Source: Amycolatopsis echigonensis (GTDB taxonomy: Bacteria; Actinomycetota; Actinomycetes; Mycobacteriales; Pseudonocardiaceae). Taken from it: DNA of 64,000 nucleotides. Where the stretch lies: the NCBI RefSeq assembly GCF_014174495.1, contig NZ_JACJHR010000014.1, positions 1 through 64,000 of the forward strand, written 5' to 3'. A program made the position numbers and the translations under genes. Below the pieces are notes generated by a model, which had not been told where the DNA came from, did not search any database, and worked only from the letters and a program-made list of their open reading frames with translations. Every line of letters starts with the position of its first letter. The first letter of the stretch is position 1. Below, in pieces: positions 1 to 7,848 of the stretch.

Positions 1-327
1 ATGGGCACCGACGTGGCGATCGAGACCGCTGACGTCGCGCTCATGGGCGAGGACCTGCGGCACCTGCCGCAGGCGTTCACCCACGCCCGCCGCGCCCGGC
101 GGATCATGCTGCAGAACGTCGGCCTGTCCCTCGGGTTGATCACCGTGTTGATCCCGCTGGCGTTGTTCGGCGTGGTCGGCTTGGCCGCGGTGGTACTGGT
201 GCATGAGTTGGCCGAGGTCGTCGTCATCGCCAACGGCGTCCGCGCCGGCCGCACCAAGTCCCTGCAGATCACAGGAGGTCGCAGGCAGACGGCGTCGATG
301 TCCGCCGCGGTCGGGGTGTCCTCGTGA
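1..327 (+). CDS. Heavy-metal P-type ATPase, C-terminal fragment
   Basis: This is the last 108 residues of a P1B-type metal-exporting ATPase; the gene enters from the left edge, so the ATG at base 1 is an internal codon. The opening GTDVAIETADVALM is the conserved end of the phosphorylation-domain hinge, followed by two membrane helices with VLVHELAEVVVIANG. That last-helix sequence is typical of actinobacterial Zn/Cd/Co exporters (CtpC/CtpG/CadA group), not of copper ATPases. Its stop overlaps the lspA start in GTGA, so the two are translationally coupled. Metal specificity cannot be fixed from this piece. Confidence 0.88.
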   Translation: MGTDVAIETADVALMGEDLRHLPQAFTHARRARRIMLQNVGLSLGLITVLIPLALFGVVGLAAVVLVHELAEVVVIANGVRAGRTKSLQITGGRRQTASMSAAVGVSS

Positions 328-830
328 CGACCGGTCAACCCACTCGCACGGCCAGAGTGACCCGAGCACGGGTCGCGCTGGCGGCCACCGCCGCGCTGCT
401 GGCCGCGCTCGACCTCGGCCTGAAAGCCTGGGCGAGCGGGGCCTTGGCTGACGGGACGTCGGCCGATCTCGGGGTGATTCAGCTGCGGCTGACGTTCAAC
501 TCCGGGGTGGCGTTCAGCCTCGGCGACACCCTGCCCGGTTGGGTGGTGCTCGGTGTCACCGGGTTGATCGTCGCCGGGCTCGCGGTGTTCGCCTGGCGCA
601 AAGCACGCACGGCGAACCTGGCTGTACGGCTGGGGCTGGCCGCGGTGCTGGCCGGGGCGATCGCCAACCTCGCCGACCGGGCCGCCGACGGGGTCGTGAC
701 CGACTACCTGCACACCGGCTGGTTCCCCACATTCAACCTCGCCGATGTCTTCATCACCGTCGGCGGCGCTGTGCTGGTTCTGGCCAGTCTCCGCGCCACC
801 GATGGCACCACGAGGGACTCGGCACCGTGA
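324..830 (+). CDS. lspA: Lipoprotein signal peptidase (signal peptidase II)
   Basis: 168 residues with four predicted membrane helices. LspA cleaves the signal peptide of diacylglyceryl-modified prolipoproteins. The family motifs are visible: FNSGVAFS near residue 53, and the two catalytic Asp regions in NLADRAADGVVTDYLH and FNLADVFI (about residues 112-140). The GTG start at 324 overlaps the stop of the upstream metal ATPase. LspA paralogues sitting beside metal ATPases are known in metal-resistance islands (PbrABC-like sets), so this is probably an accessory copy rather than the housekeeping one. The Tn3 remnant just downstream supports acquisition by transfer. Confidence 0.9.
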   Translation: MTTGQPTRTARVTRARVALAATAALLAALDLGLKAWASGALADGTSADLGVIQLRLTFNSGVAFSLGDTLPGWVVLGVTGLIVAGLAVFAWRKARTANLAVRLGLAAVLAGAIANLADRAADGVVTDYLHTGWFPTFNLADVFITVGGAVLVLASLRATDGTTRDSAP

Positions 831-1089
831 TCCCGCGAGATCAAGATCGGATCACAGCCCACCAAATTCGTGAACTCGACCTCGACCCTCAAGATCGAAC
901 GTCGACCAGGGTGAACAGCGACCGGCGGCGCGAGCGGCAGATCCCCTCCAGCGAGGGCAGTTAGTTGTTGCCGTGGTAGGCCGACACCGCTCGAACGCCG
1001 CAGACAGCTGCGCCGCCCAGCCACTCAGCTTCCGCCGCTCGTCCTGAAGCGCCGCCAGCCGTTCCGCTGCTCGCTCGCACAGTCCCAGC
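831..1089. other. Gene-free stretch downstream of lspA
   Basis: No convincing gene. On the minus strand, 961-1080 reads as a short helical, Arg/Ala-rich segment beginning CERAAERLAALQDERRKLSG, without a start or a recognisable family. It is probably a further remnant of the mobile element next door. Confidence 0.35.
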
Positions 1090-1690
1090 CATGTGCTTCA
1101 GAACATGGCAATCACCGCGACTCTCCTCGATCCGCTACTGTGCAGCGGGCTGATCAGCAACGTCACCCACTTCGAGTCGCCGGTCTCGCACATGTCGACG
1201 CAGCCATCCTTGCCTCACCGGCGAAGCGCACGACATTCCCCGGCAGCACGCCCCTCCAACCACAGCCCGGCCGGGCCGATCGCGTGCGGTGCCTGCAAAT
1301 CCGCCAGTCGTGCCTTGGAACTTGCCCAGCGTGGTCGCCTGCGCCCAGGTCTTCGTCCGATCGAACTCGCTACGCCGCGCGGCCGGGTCCGCCACCGGGC
1401 CGCGATCCAGGCAGGCACACTCGGCCCGTCAGCCCGGGCCGCGACCATCGTAGTGAACCGCGGGTTGACATCCGTGCGGAGCACGGCTGCCATCGCGTCC
1501 GGCGTCACGTGCCCCGGCGACCCTCAGCAGGCCGCACCAGCTCCTCCACGCGACGTTGATCAGGTCGGCCGGGTTGTCCTGCCTCTGCTGCTGCACGGAT
1601 CGCCGCCTCGGCAACCGCCCGCACCTCGCCGCCTCGCGCTTCACGTCCGGGTGCTCACCCACGAACTACCGATGCCGTCTGGCGGTCCGA
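1090..1690 (-). pseudogene. Decayed Tn3-family transposase (TnpA) fragment
   Basis: Read on the minus strand, segments of the Tn3 TnpA N-terminal region appear in order but in different frames: DNPADLINVA (near 1580), DAMAAVLRTDVN and FTTMVAARAD (1500-1430), DPAARRSEFDRTKTW followed by QATTLGKFQ (1390-1310), ARLADLQAPHAIGPAGLWLEG (1310-1250), and DSKWVTLLISPLH (1170-1130). In intact Tn3-family transposases these are one continuous stretch, so at least four indels separate them. No C-terminal DDE catalytic part is present. This is a dead remnant, and a plausible trace of how the ATPase-lspA cassette arrived. Confidence 0.75.
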
Positions 1691-1696
1691 TCCGTG

Positions 1697-2212
1697 TCAG
1701 CCTTCGCCGCCACCATCCGGCAGCGCAGTCCCGAGCCGGTGCGCGACCAGCGCGCCCCACACCACGGTCGCCACGAGCGCCGCCGCGTTGGCGAGCGCGT
1801 AAACCAGCACGCCCGCCGGGATCGCCCGGTCGGGCGGAGCGCCCAGCCGGAGCACGTACTCGACCAGGTACGCCAGGATGAGCGCCATCGCCAGGCTCAG
1901 GTGCACCAGCAGGCGCCGGTAGGCGGCAGTGCCCGAGCGGATCGGCAACCCGTCGACAAATCCCGCGAACCCGGCGACCGCTGCGCCGAGCAGCCCGATC
2001 CCGACCAGCCACGTTGCCGCGGTGGTGAATTCCCGTGGATCGTGCGAGCGCGCCGCCAGGTCCAGCACCGTGCTCGCGAACCAGCATCCGATCGGGACGG
2101 CCACCAGCACCGGGTGCAGCCGCACCCGCGACCTCGTCCGGACCGGAGCGGCTTCCTCCGCTGTCTCGGTCACGCCGGTTCCCAGGACCGCACCGGATCC
2201 GTTCCGCAGCAT
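1697..2212 (-). CDS. DUF2231-type membrane protein
   Basis: 171 residues with about four hydrophobic helices after a 30-residue N-terminal tail. The segment RLHPVLVAVPIGCWFAS fits the DUF2231 signature (HP-x2-V-x2-PIG) and is followed by helices carrying WLVGIGLLGAAVAG and LVHLSLAMALILAYL. The biochemical role of DUF2231 is unknown; members are often found with redox or respiratory membrane genes. The ATG at 2212 lies about 30 bases from a TACTA-N7-TAGTA dyad that it shares with the divergent VanZ-like gene. No strong ribosome binding site is seen, so the start is less sure than the gene. Confidence 0.72.
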   Translation of the reverse strand: MLRNGSGAVLGTGVTETAEEAAPVRTRSRVRLHPVLVAVPIGCWFASTVLDLAARSHDPREFTTAATWLVGIGLLGAAVAGFAGFVDGLPIRSGTAAYRRLLVHLSLAMALILAYLVEYVLRLGAPPDRAIPAGVLVYALANAAALVATVVWGALVAHRLGTALPDGGGEG

Positions 2213-2240
2213 GGTAGACGCAATGAACTCACCCCGTTGA

Positions 2241-2257
2241 TACTATTTCACTTAGTA
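2241..2257. promoter_or_regulatory. Class I BlaI-type operator, perfect
   Basis: TACTATTTCACTTAGTA, a perfect TACTA-N7-TAGTA dyad midway between the divergent DUF2231 and VanZ-like genes. The same 17-bp architecture recurs before many genes up to 37 kb. BlaI/MecI repressors bind dyads of this general kind; assignment to the local BlaI proteins is inference. Confidence 0.7.
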
Positions 2258-2315
2258 TTATGTCGGCTCCCGTGTCCCGCCCGGCTTCCCCGCCGGACTG
2301 CAGCGAGGAGCAGCC

Positions 2316-2861
2316 GTGCTGGTATTCGGCGCCGTCGTGCCCGTGTCCGCCTGGACCATTGCCGTACTGGCCCTCGGCGCACTCGTCGGCCTCTCCGCGG
2401 CCCGGCCGCTGGCCAAGCGGACCGAGTGGCCCGCGCGCGGCATCCTGATCACCGTCGTGCTGTTGTCCGCGGTTCTCGCGCTCACTCTGCCACCCGGCAG
2501 CGAGCGGCACACCAACGGCCTGCACGCCTGCCTGCCCGAGGACTTCCCCGACCTCGTGGGCACGGTGCTGAACTCTGGCGGCGGGATCGCCGGCAACGTG
2601 CTCAACCTGCTCCTTCTCCTGCCGCTGACCGCCTCGGCAGTGCTCACCGTCGGCCGCACCGTACCCGCAGTCGTGCTCGCCCTCACGCTGCCGCCCGCGA
2701 TCGAACTGGCCCAATCGCAGATCCCCGGCCGGTGGTGCAGCCTCGCCGACGTGCTCGCCAATGTCGCGGGCGCGCTCGCCGGAGCCCTGCTCGGCGCGGT
2801 GCTCCTGCGGCGCAGGACGGTCAGGCGCGAAACCGCCGGCCCGCGAACACCCCGCCGATGA
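2316..2861 (+). CDS. VanZ-like family membrane protein
   Basis: 181 residues with a GTG start behind a good GAGGAG site at 2305-2310. There are about four to five helices. VanZ-family features are the central PDLVGTVLNSGGGIAGNVLN segment (residues 80-98) and PPAIELAQSQIPGRWCSLADVLAN (128-151), the typical P-x2-IE-x-Q-x8-(C/R)-x3-D-x3-N pattern. VanZ itself gives low-level teicoplanin resistance; the mechanism in other members is unknown. The gene is divergent from the DUF2231 gene over a class I operator and overlaps the convergent small membrane gene by 41 bases at its 3' end. Confidence 0.75.
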   Translation: MLVFGAVVPVSAWTIAVLALGALVGLSAARPLAKRTEWPARGILITVVLLSAVLALTLPPGSERHTNGLHACLPEDFPDLVGTVLNSGGGIAGNVLNLLLLLPLTASAVLTVGRTVPAVVLALTLPPAIELAQSQIPGRWCSLADVLANVAGALAGALLGAVLLRRRTVRRETAGPRTPRR

Positions 2862-3138
2862 GGAACAGCACGCCCGCCATCGGCCAGCCGATCAGCAGGT
2901 CCTGCAAGCCCACCGTCGGCAGCAAGGAGAACTTCCCCAGGTGCGCTCCGATGTGGACGATCGCCATCACGACCCCGACCCCCATCAGCACGAAACCCGC
3001 GACCCGCACGACGAGCCATTTCCGGTACGCGCCGGTGTAGCCGGCCTTCTCGGGCTTGACCGCCGCGCGGCGGACCCCGGCCTCGAGCGCGCGCTGCCTC
3101 GCGCGGCGGTCGCGCCCTCTCGTCGACACCTTCGGCAT
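2821..3138 (-). CDS. Small two-helix membrane protein
   Basis: 105 residues. The start is the ATG at 3138 because GAGGAG lies just upstream (longer reading is possible but unsupported). The N-terminal 45 residues are basic (RGRDRRARQRALEAG), followed by two helices: VRVAGFVLMGVGVVMAIVH and IGWPMAGVLFLIGGVFAG. It has the layout of small actinobacterial inner-membrane proteins of unknown function. Two class I operators lie upstream (3166 and 3223). Its 3' end overlaps the VanZ-like gene on the opposite strand. Confidence 0.65.
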   Translation of the reverse strand: MPKVSTRGRDRRARQRALEAGVRRAAVKPEKAGYTGAYRKWLVVRVAGFVLMGVGVVMAIVHIGAHLGKFSLLPTVGLQDLLIGWPMAGVLFLIGGVFAGRRFRA

Positions 3139-3165
3139 GTCACAACTCCTCGCACCAGCCACCTC

Positions 3166-3182
3166 TACTAAGCGAGATCGTA
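3166..3182. promoter_or_regulatory. Class I BlaI-type operator
   Basis: TACTAAGCGAGATCGTA matches TACTA-N7-TAGTA with one mismatch. It sits 28 bases upstream of the small membrane gene at 3138, placing it in that gene's promoter. Confidence 0.55.
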
Positions 3183-3222
3183 GTACGCGAGGAGCCTTCC
3201 GGAATCCCGCCTTGCCATCAAT

Positions 3223-3239
3223 TACTAAGTTTCCTAGTA
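3223..3239. promoter_or_regulatory. Class I BlaI-type operator, perfect
   Basis: TACTAAGTTTCCTAGTA is a perfect TACTA-N7-TAGTA dyad. Its last A is also the A of an ATG (3239) opening a 24-codon reading frame to the right, which ends just before a strong terminator. Confidence 0.65.
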
Positions 3240-3313
3240 TGTCGGTTATGTCGCGAGCTTCCCGCATGCTGTCTCGCGGCCGCGCCGGACCCTCCCCCTC
3301 GGCCGGCGCGTAA
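3239..3313 (+). CDS. Possible leaderless 24-residue peptide
   Basis: An ATG beginning on the last base of a perfect class I operator opens MSVMSRASRMLSRGRAGPSP and stops at 3313, immediately before a 15-bp stem terminator. There is no ribosome binding site, so it would have to be translated from a leaderless transcript, which is common in actinobacteria. The peptide is basic and resembles no family I know. It may equally be chance within a short regulated RNA. Confidence 0.2.
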   Translation: MSVMSRASRMLSRGRAGPSPSAGA

Positions 3314-3315
3314 CG

Positions 3316-3351
3316 CGGACGCGGGCCTCGTTCCTCCGAGGCCCGCGTCCG
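3316..3351 (+). terminator. Strong hairpin terminator
   Basis: A perfect 15-bp stem (3316-3330 with 3337-3351, arm CGGACGCGGGCCTCG) with a six-base loop. No long T-run follows, as is usual in high-GC actinobacteria. Confidence 0.7.
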
Positions 3352-3615
3352 TGCCCGCCTCGATCCCAGGACCGCCTGCCGCGACCGCACGAAAACGGGC
3401 GCGCCGCATGAAATCCTCGTGATCGCAGCCCAAAGCGCACTCGATCAGGTCCAGTGACGCCCGCGAACCGACCATCCGGCGCCGAATTTCCGCGCGCTGC
3501 CACAGCAGGCCGAGCCCAGCCTCTTTGGCACACAGGATGACCGCCACCCGGACAGATCGTCCGCGCCGTACCGATGTCCCCCGCTCGCCGCGGCAGCGCA
3601 CCTCACGCTTGCCTA
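3352..3615. other. Gene-free stretch before the copper-box promoter
   Basis: Nothing clearly coding. The minus strand is open through this stretch and reads fairly protein-like around 3420-3540 (for example SLDLIECALGCDHEDFMRR), but it has no good start and no family match, so it is not called. Confidence 0.3.
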
Positions 3616-3665
3616 ATACCCCCACGGGGTATATCTTCAGGTTATTCGATACCCCTGCCCGGTAT
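3616..3665. promoter_or_regulatory. Two tandem CsoR boxes
   Basis: ATACCCCCACGGGGTAT (3616-3632) and ATACCCCTGCCCGGTAT (3649-3665) are 17-bp dyads of the ATACCC...GGGTAT type recognised by CsoR-family repressors. They lie directly upstream of the membrane gene starting at 3677, predicting derepression by Cu(I) or by the related persulfide-sensing paralogue. Confidence 0.75.
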
Positions 3666-3676
3666 AGGAGGACGTG

Positions 3677-4755
3677 ATGGTCACGCATCGGGAAGCAGCA
3701 ACGACCGCGAGCCGGTCCGGCCTCGCCCCTGCCGGTCGCGCGTTCAGCGCCCGCTGGGAGGACATCGGAGCCGCGCTGCTGGGCCTGTGGCTCGTCGTCG
3801 CGGTGTTCCTCGACGGGCGGGCGCACTGGCTGGGCCTGCCGGATTCGTTCTTCACGCCGTGGCACGGACTGCTCTACGGCGGCCTGCTCCTGCTCGGCCT
3901 CTGGTTGCTGGCGATGGGCTGGCGGCGGCGCGGAACGGCGCCGCCCTGGCGGGCGGTCCTCGCCCCTCCGGCGGGATACGGCTGGCCGCTCGTGGGCGCC
4001 GGGATCTTCGCCGCGGGAGGCGCGGCCGATCTCGCGTGGCACGAGGTGTTCGGCATCGAGGCCGGGATCGACGCGTTGCTGAGCCCGTCGCATCTGCTGT
4101 TGTTCGCCGGTGCCGGGTTCCTGTTGGCGGGGCCGGTCCTGTCGGCTCGGGTGAAAGGCGAACCGTCGCTGGCGGCGACAGTGCTGGCGCTGCTGGCATT
4201 GTCGGCGGTCGCGGCGTTCGCGTTGAGCTTCCTGTCCGGATTCTTCAGCGATGCCCCGGTCTACACGGTCGGGCACTTCCCCGAGGGCACCCGGCCCACA
4301 TCGCGGCGGAGACCAGGGCAGAGGCCGGACTGGGCAGCTACGTGCTGACCTCCCTCGTAGTCGTCGCGCCGCTGGCCTACCTCGCCCGGACGTGGAAGCT
4401 GCCGTTCGGCGCCACCACGGTGTTCCTGACCGCGCACGCGGTTCTCGCGTCCACGCTCGTCGACTTCGGCTTCACCGGCGGGCGGGTCGTTCTCGCCGCC
4501 GCTGTCGCCGGGCTCGCAGCCGATGCCGCTCTCTACGGCGTACGACGAGCGGGAGCGTCGCGCCGCGCACAATCACTGGCGGCTGCGGGAATCGTCCCGG
4601 TCCTGTTGTGGTCCGGGGTGCTGGCGGCGGTGCAACTGTCCTACGGTATTCGCTGGTCGGCCGAACTGGTCGGCGGAGTCGTGGCCGTATCCGCGCTGGT
4701 TTCGGTGCTCGTGGTCCTGCTCGGCCAGTCCGGCCGCACACCCGCGACGCCCTAG
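3677..4755 (+). pseudogene. CsoR-controlled multi-helix membrane protein, frameshifted
   Basis: The coding sequence runs in one frame from the ATG at 3677 (AGGAG at 3666) to about 4285, then continues in another frame to the stop at 4755. The N-terminal part (about 200 residues, five or six helices, motifs FFTPWHGLLYGGL and SPSHLLLFAGAG) reaches GHFPEGT. The downstream frame resumes with PAHIAAETRAEAGLGSY and a further five helices. One missing base near 4288 (gagggcac-ccggcccac) restores a single protein of about 360 residues. No family is recognised with certainty; the tandem CsoR boxes suggest a copper-responsive membrane protein. It is either a recent pseudogene or a sequencing error. Confidence 0.7.
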
Positions 4756-5207
4756 CCTGTCCGCATCGAACAGTCCACACCGGACGGTGCACTGACGGAA
4801 ACCCGTGTCACCGCTTCATTCGGGACGGTAATACGGGTTCCGCAAATGCCGGCTGCCCGGCCGAGGTTCGCGTCCACGGCATCCCGGCAGGCGCCGGTGC
4901 AGTCCCTGGTCCAAGTGACCACCCGGTAGCGGCCGACCGCCAACGGCGCGGACAACTCCGCCGGAGCGGTCCGGAATTCACGCTCCAGCACCGCTTTTCC
5001 CTGGCCGTCTTCAAGCCGGAAATAGCGGACGGCGCGGCCCGCACGGCTGGCCGGCTCCGCCACGACGATGTCGACCGTCCCGGACGGGACCTTGACCGCG
5101 GACGGCTGATGCGAAGGAATGGAGTCGCCCCGGGGAGCCGCCGAGCTGCAGCCGCCCGCCACGACCGCGAGCATTCCCAGAAAAGCTGTCGGCACCGCTG
5201 GTTTCAT
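4752..5207 (-). CDS. Small secreted lipoprotein, unknown function
   Basis: 151 residues starting at the ATG at 5207 behind GAGGAG. The signal peptide is MKPAVPTAFLGMLAVVAGGC with a lipobox (VVAGGC), so it should be lipid-anchored outside the cytoplasmic membrane. The mature part contains five Cys residues, including CTGACRD and GICGTRIT, suggesting a small disulfide-bonded domain. No family is recognised. It is convergent with the CsoR-controlled membrane gene, overlapping it by four bases, and lies downstream of the metalloprotease-like gene in the same direction. Confidence 0.65.
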   Translation of the reverse strand: MKPAVPTAFLGMLAVVAGGCSSAAPRGDSIPSHQPSAVKVPSGTVDIVVAEPASRAGRAVRYFRLEDGQGKAVLEREFRTAPAELSAPLAVGRYRVVTWTRDCTGACRDAVDANLGRAAGICGTRITVPNEAVTRVSVSAPSGVDCSMRTG

Positions 5208-5272
5208 GGAATCTCCTCGCACAAGGGGACACCGGCCGCCCCGGAGGTGCCGGGCCGGCCGGTGCGCGACGG

Positions 5273-5938
5273 TCAGTCCTTCCAGAAGATCGAGGTCACG
5301 ACGCCCCCGGCGACGATCTTCGACTGCGAGCCGTTCGAGGCCGCGGCCGAACCGTCTCCGTGGTTGTAAATCGAGAGCAGTTCGCTGTAGTCGTGCGAAT
5401 TGGGGGAAACGTAGGCCGGGTCGCTCTGCCCGGCGTAGTCCATGCACGAACCCGCGTTGGTGAACTGGTGGTCCAGGCCGAAGTCGTGGCCCACCTCCTG
5501 GCAAATCACGTGCTGTTTGGCGTAAGTCCCCATCGAATAGGAATCGTTGACCTTCGTGGTTCCCCACGCGATGTGGGTGCCGCTCGACAAATCGATTTCG
5601 GCGACGCCGAGCCAGCCGGTGCTGCCGTAGGTGTAGTTGCACACCCGGACTTTCCCGGCCGCCGCGGGGCAGCTGCGCCGGGTCGTCGCGCTGCTGTCGC
5701 TCGTGGAAAGGGTGTTCTCGAACACCGGTGACCGGTTCCAGTCGGCATTGGCCTTGCTGAGGTTGGCGTCCCAGCTCGACGTGACGCTGTCGAGCACGGT
5801 CAGGCGCACCGTGCTGGAGGTGGACGAGCGAGCCCAGTGGTATCCGTTCCAGCTGTTGCTTGCCGACGCCTCCGCCGTAGTGGCCGCGAGAGCCGCGACC
5901 GCGAACGACGTGAGGAAAAGCAGCCGCCATTTGCGCAT
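5273..5938 (-). CDS. Secreted metalloprotease-like protein with QExxH motif
   Basis: 221 residues with an ATG at 5938 behind AAGGAG. A clear signal peptide (MRKWRLLFLTSFAVAALAAT) ends near ASA at about residue 26. The rest is a compact domain with the zinc-site-like motif VICQEVGHDFGLDHQ (about residues 143-157), the pattern (H/Q)ExxHxxGxxH of metzincins, followed by SCMDYAG in the position of the Met-turn. The first metal ligand, normally His, is Gln. It may bind zinc differently or be inactive; it resembles actinobacterial matrixin/snapalysin-like secreted proteins. Class I operators lie upstream at 6054-6078. Confidence 0.75.
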   Translation of the reverse strand: MRKWRLLFLTSFAVAALAATTAEASASNSWNGYHWARSSTSSTVRLTVLDSVTSSWDANLSKANADWNRSPVFENTLSTSDSSATTRRSCPAAAGKVRVCNYTYGSTGWLGVAEIDLSSGTHIAWGTTKVNDSYSMGTYAKQHVICQEVGHDFGLDHQFTNAGSCMDYAGQSDPAYVSPNSHDYSELLSIYNHGDGSAAASNGSQSKIVAGGVVTSIFWKD

Positions 5939-6053
5939 GGCAAACTCCTTGCGATTTCCGTGGGGACCCGTCCGGGAGTGCGGACAGTGCGCATGAAAGT
6001 AGCCCGGCGTGATCCGGTGGCACAGCTACGAAAGTCGCAAGGGGGCCGATTTC

Positions 6054-6078
6054 TACTTCTCTACTTAGTAGAGTAGTA
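6054..6078. promoter_or_regulatory. Two overlapping class I BlaI-type operators
   Basis: Two registers of TACTT-N7-TAGTA interleave here (6054-6070 and 6062-6078), with a perfect 15-bp palindrome CTCTACTTAGTAGAG at the centre. Overlapping sites could allow cooperative repressor binding. Confidence 0.6.
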
Positions 6079-6156
6079 GCCGCGTGCGCCGGTCGGCGGA
6101 CAGCCGCTGACCCGACCGGCTCCGGCCGTTCGTCGGATTCCCGTCACGCGGATTTC

Positions 6157-6173
6157 AACTACCGTACGTAGTA
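6157..6173. promoter_or_regulatory. Class I BlaI-type operator
   Basis: AACTACCGTACGTAGTA, one mismatch to TACTA-N7-TAGTA, lies 96 bases upstream of the DUF6153 gene that opens the 6269-10339 gene group. Confidence 0.6.
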
Positions 6174-6268
6174 GTCATATCAAACGAGTGAATCCGCAGT
6201 CATGGCAAGGTGATCGCAGCCGCAGAACGTGGCGAGCACAAGATCATCGCTGATACGGTCCGCTGACT

Positions 6269-6667
6269 GTGAGGTGTCATTCCGCCACGAAGCGTCGCGC
6301 CGGCTGGCGCGCCCTGGCCGTCTTCGCTGTGCTGTTCGGTTTCCTGGTCCTGCACGCGCAACCCTGCTGCGAGACCGGCCACGCCGGGTCCGCCGTCGTG
6401 CACGCCGCGGCCGCGAACGACACCGCGGCGGTGCCGAGCGACCCGGGATGCGGATCAGGGCACCACGGCCACGACGGCAGCGACACGCTCTGCCGATTCC
6501 TTCGCAGCGCCAACGACTTCCTGTGGCTGGCCGTGCTCACCACGGCAGCCGCGGCCTGCCTGGTGCCCGGGGCGCGCCCGCTGTCGCGCCCATGGGCCGC
6601 ACGGCCGCCGCCCCGGGGATCCCCCGGCTCGGCACTTCTGATCGAGCTCTGCGTCTCGCGGATCTGA
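6269..6667 (+). CDS. DUF6153-type small membrane protein (first copy)
   Basis: 132 residues from a GTG start. One N-terminal helix ([20 protein letters not shown]) and a second at about residues 88-105 flank a His/Cys/Gly-rich linker ([13 protein letters not shown]). The C-terminus ends LIELCVSRI, like the short C-terminal signature seen in DUF6153 proteins. Function is unknown; the Cys/His content and co-occurrence with DUF305 suggest periplasmic metal handling. It is the first gene of an operon preceded by a class I operator. A second copy lies at 9186. No clear ribosome binding site is visible. Confidence 0.6.
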   Translation: MRCHSATKRRAGWRALAVFAVLFGFLVLHAQPCCETGHAGSAVVHAAAANDTAAVPSDPGCGSGHHGHDGSDTLCRFLRSANDFLWLAVLTTAAAACLVPGARPLSRPWAARPPPRGSPGSALLIELCVSRI

Positions 6668-6735
6668 CGGGCGCCGGAACCCCTGCCGTCACCCCGTTCC
6701 GCCGCGCCCGCGGCACTCACGCGAAAAGAGACTCG

Positions 6736-7848
6736 ATGGAAACCGTCTTGCCCCCTGCCGCAACGAATTCTCCCCCTCAACTGCTCACCGCCGCCGCGCG
6801 GTGCCACAGCCCGGCCCGCGCGGTCGGCAACACCCCGGTGCTCTGGGTCGATCAGCCCTTCGCCTCCGCGGGACGCGGCTTCTGGGCCAAGCTCGAAGGA
6901 TTCAACCCCGGCGGCATGAAAGACCGGCCCGCACTGCACATGGTCGAGCAGGCCCGTGCCCGCGGCGAACTGGCCCCCGGAGCCCCGATCGTCGAATCGA
7001 CGAGCGGCACGCTGGGCCTCGGGCTCGCACTGGCAGGCATCGTGCACGGCCACCCTGTGACGGTGGTGACCGATCCAGGCCTGGAGCCGATCGTGCACCG
7101 GATGCTGTCCGCCTACGGCGCCCGGGTCGAGCTCGTGACCGAACCGCACCCGACCGGCGGCTGGCAGGAAGCCCGCCGCGAACGGGTGCGCCGGCTGCTC
7201 GCCGAGCGGCCGGGAGCCTACTGCCCGGACCAGTACCACAACCCGGACAACGTCGCGGCCTACGCGCCGCTCGCCCTGGAACTGGTCGCCCAGCTCGGCC
7301 GGGTCGACGTGCTCGTCTGCTCGGTCGGCACCGGCGGCCACTCCGCCGGGGTCTCGCGGGTGCTGCGGGAATACTTCCCGCACCTGAAGGTCGTCGGCGT
7401 GGACACGGTGGGCTCGACCATCTTCGGCCAGCCCGCGGCACCCCGGCTCATGCGCGGGCTCGGCTCCAGCATCTACCCGCGCAACGTCGACTACGCGGGG
7501 TTCGACGAGGTCCACTGGGTCTCCCCCGCGGAAGCGGCCTGGACCTGCCGCCGGCTCGCCGCGTCCCACCACGCCACCGGCGGCTGGAGCGTAGGCGCGG
7601 TCGCGCACGTCGCCGGATGGCTGGCCCGCACCGAACCCGCCGACGCCCGGATCGCCGCCGTCTTCCCGGACGGACCGAACCGGTACTTCGACACCGTCTA
7701 CAACGACGACTACTGCCGGCAGCACGGTCTCCTCGACGCGCCGCCCGCCGCGGAACCCGACCGCATCGGCGCTCCCGCCGACCGGGTCGTGCAGCGCTGG
7801 ACCCGGTGCACGCACGTCGTCGACCCGACCCTGGCGGTGGTCCGGTGA
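6736..7848 (+). CDS. PLP-dependent cysteine synthase-family enzyme
   Basis: 370 residues from the ATG at 6736. It is a fold-type II PLP enzyme: GGMKDRPA carries the PLP lysine (about K62), [12 protein letters not shown] is the substrate loop (normally SGNTG), and [14 protein letters not shown] is the phosphate-binding glycine loop. The sequence resembles the mycobacterial Cds1/Rv3684 group, reported to act as a cysteine desulfhydrase releasing H2S, more than biosynthetic CysK. Which reaction it performs here is open: sulfide release or synthesis of a small amino-acid product exported by the next gene. Its stop overlaps the MFS start (GTGA), so the two are coupled. Confidence 0.82.
   Translation: METVLPPAATNSPPQLLTAAARCHSPARAVGNTPVLWVDQPFASAGRGFWAKLEGFNPGGMKDRPALHMVEQARARGELAPGAPIVESTSGTLGLGLALAGIVHGHPVTVVTDPGLEPIVHRMLSAYGARVELVTEPHPTGGWQEARRERVRRLLAERPGAYCPDQYHNPDNVAAYAPLALELVAQLGRVDVLVCSVGTGGHSAGVSRVLREYFPHLKVVGVDTVGSTIFGQPAAPRLMRGLGSSIYPRNVDYAGFDEVHWVSPAEAAWTCRRLAASHHATGGWSVGAVAHVAGWLARTEPADARIAAVFPDGPNRYFDTVYNDDYCRQHGLLDAPPAAEPDRIGAPADRVVQRWTRCTHVVDPTLAVVR

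Larger units (their letters stand above)
5939..6268. other. Operator-rich intergenic region
   Basis: 330 bases between divergent genes. They hold the overlapping class I sites at 6054-6078 and the site at 6157-6173, and nothing else that I can name. Confidence 0.5.

Noticed and set aside
1093..3040. Long plus-strand frames over the Tn3 remnant and DUF2231 gene
   Set aside because: They are Arg/Pro-rich without motifs, and the minus strand shows recognisable TnpA pieces and DUF2231.
3218..3600. A protein-like minus-strand stretch (SLDLIECALGCDHEDFMRR)
   Set aside because: No supported start, it passes through the terminator and operator at 3223-3351, and no family is recognised; possibly an old remnant.
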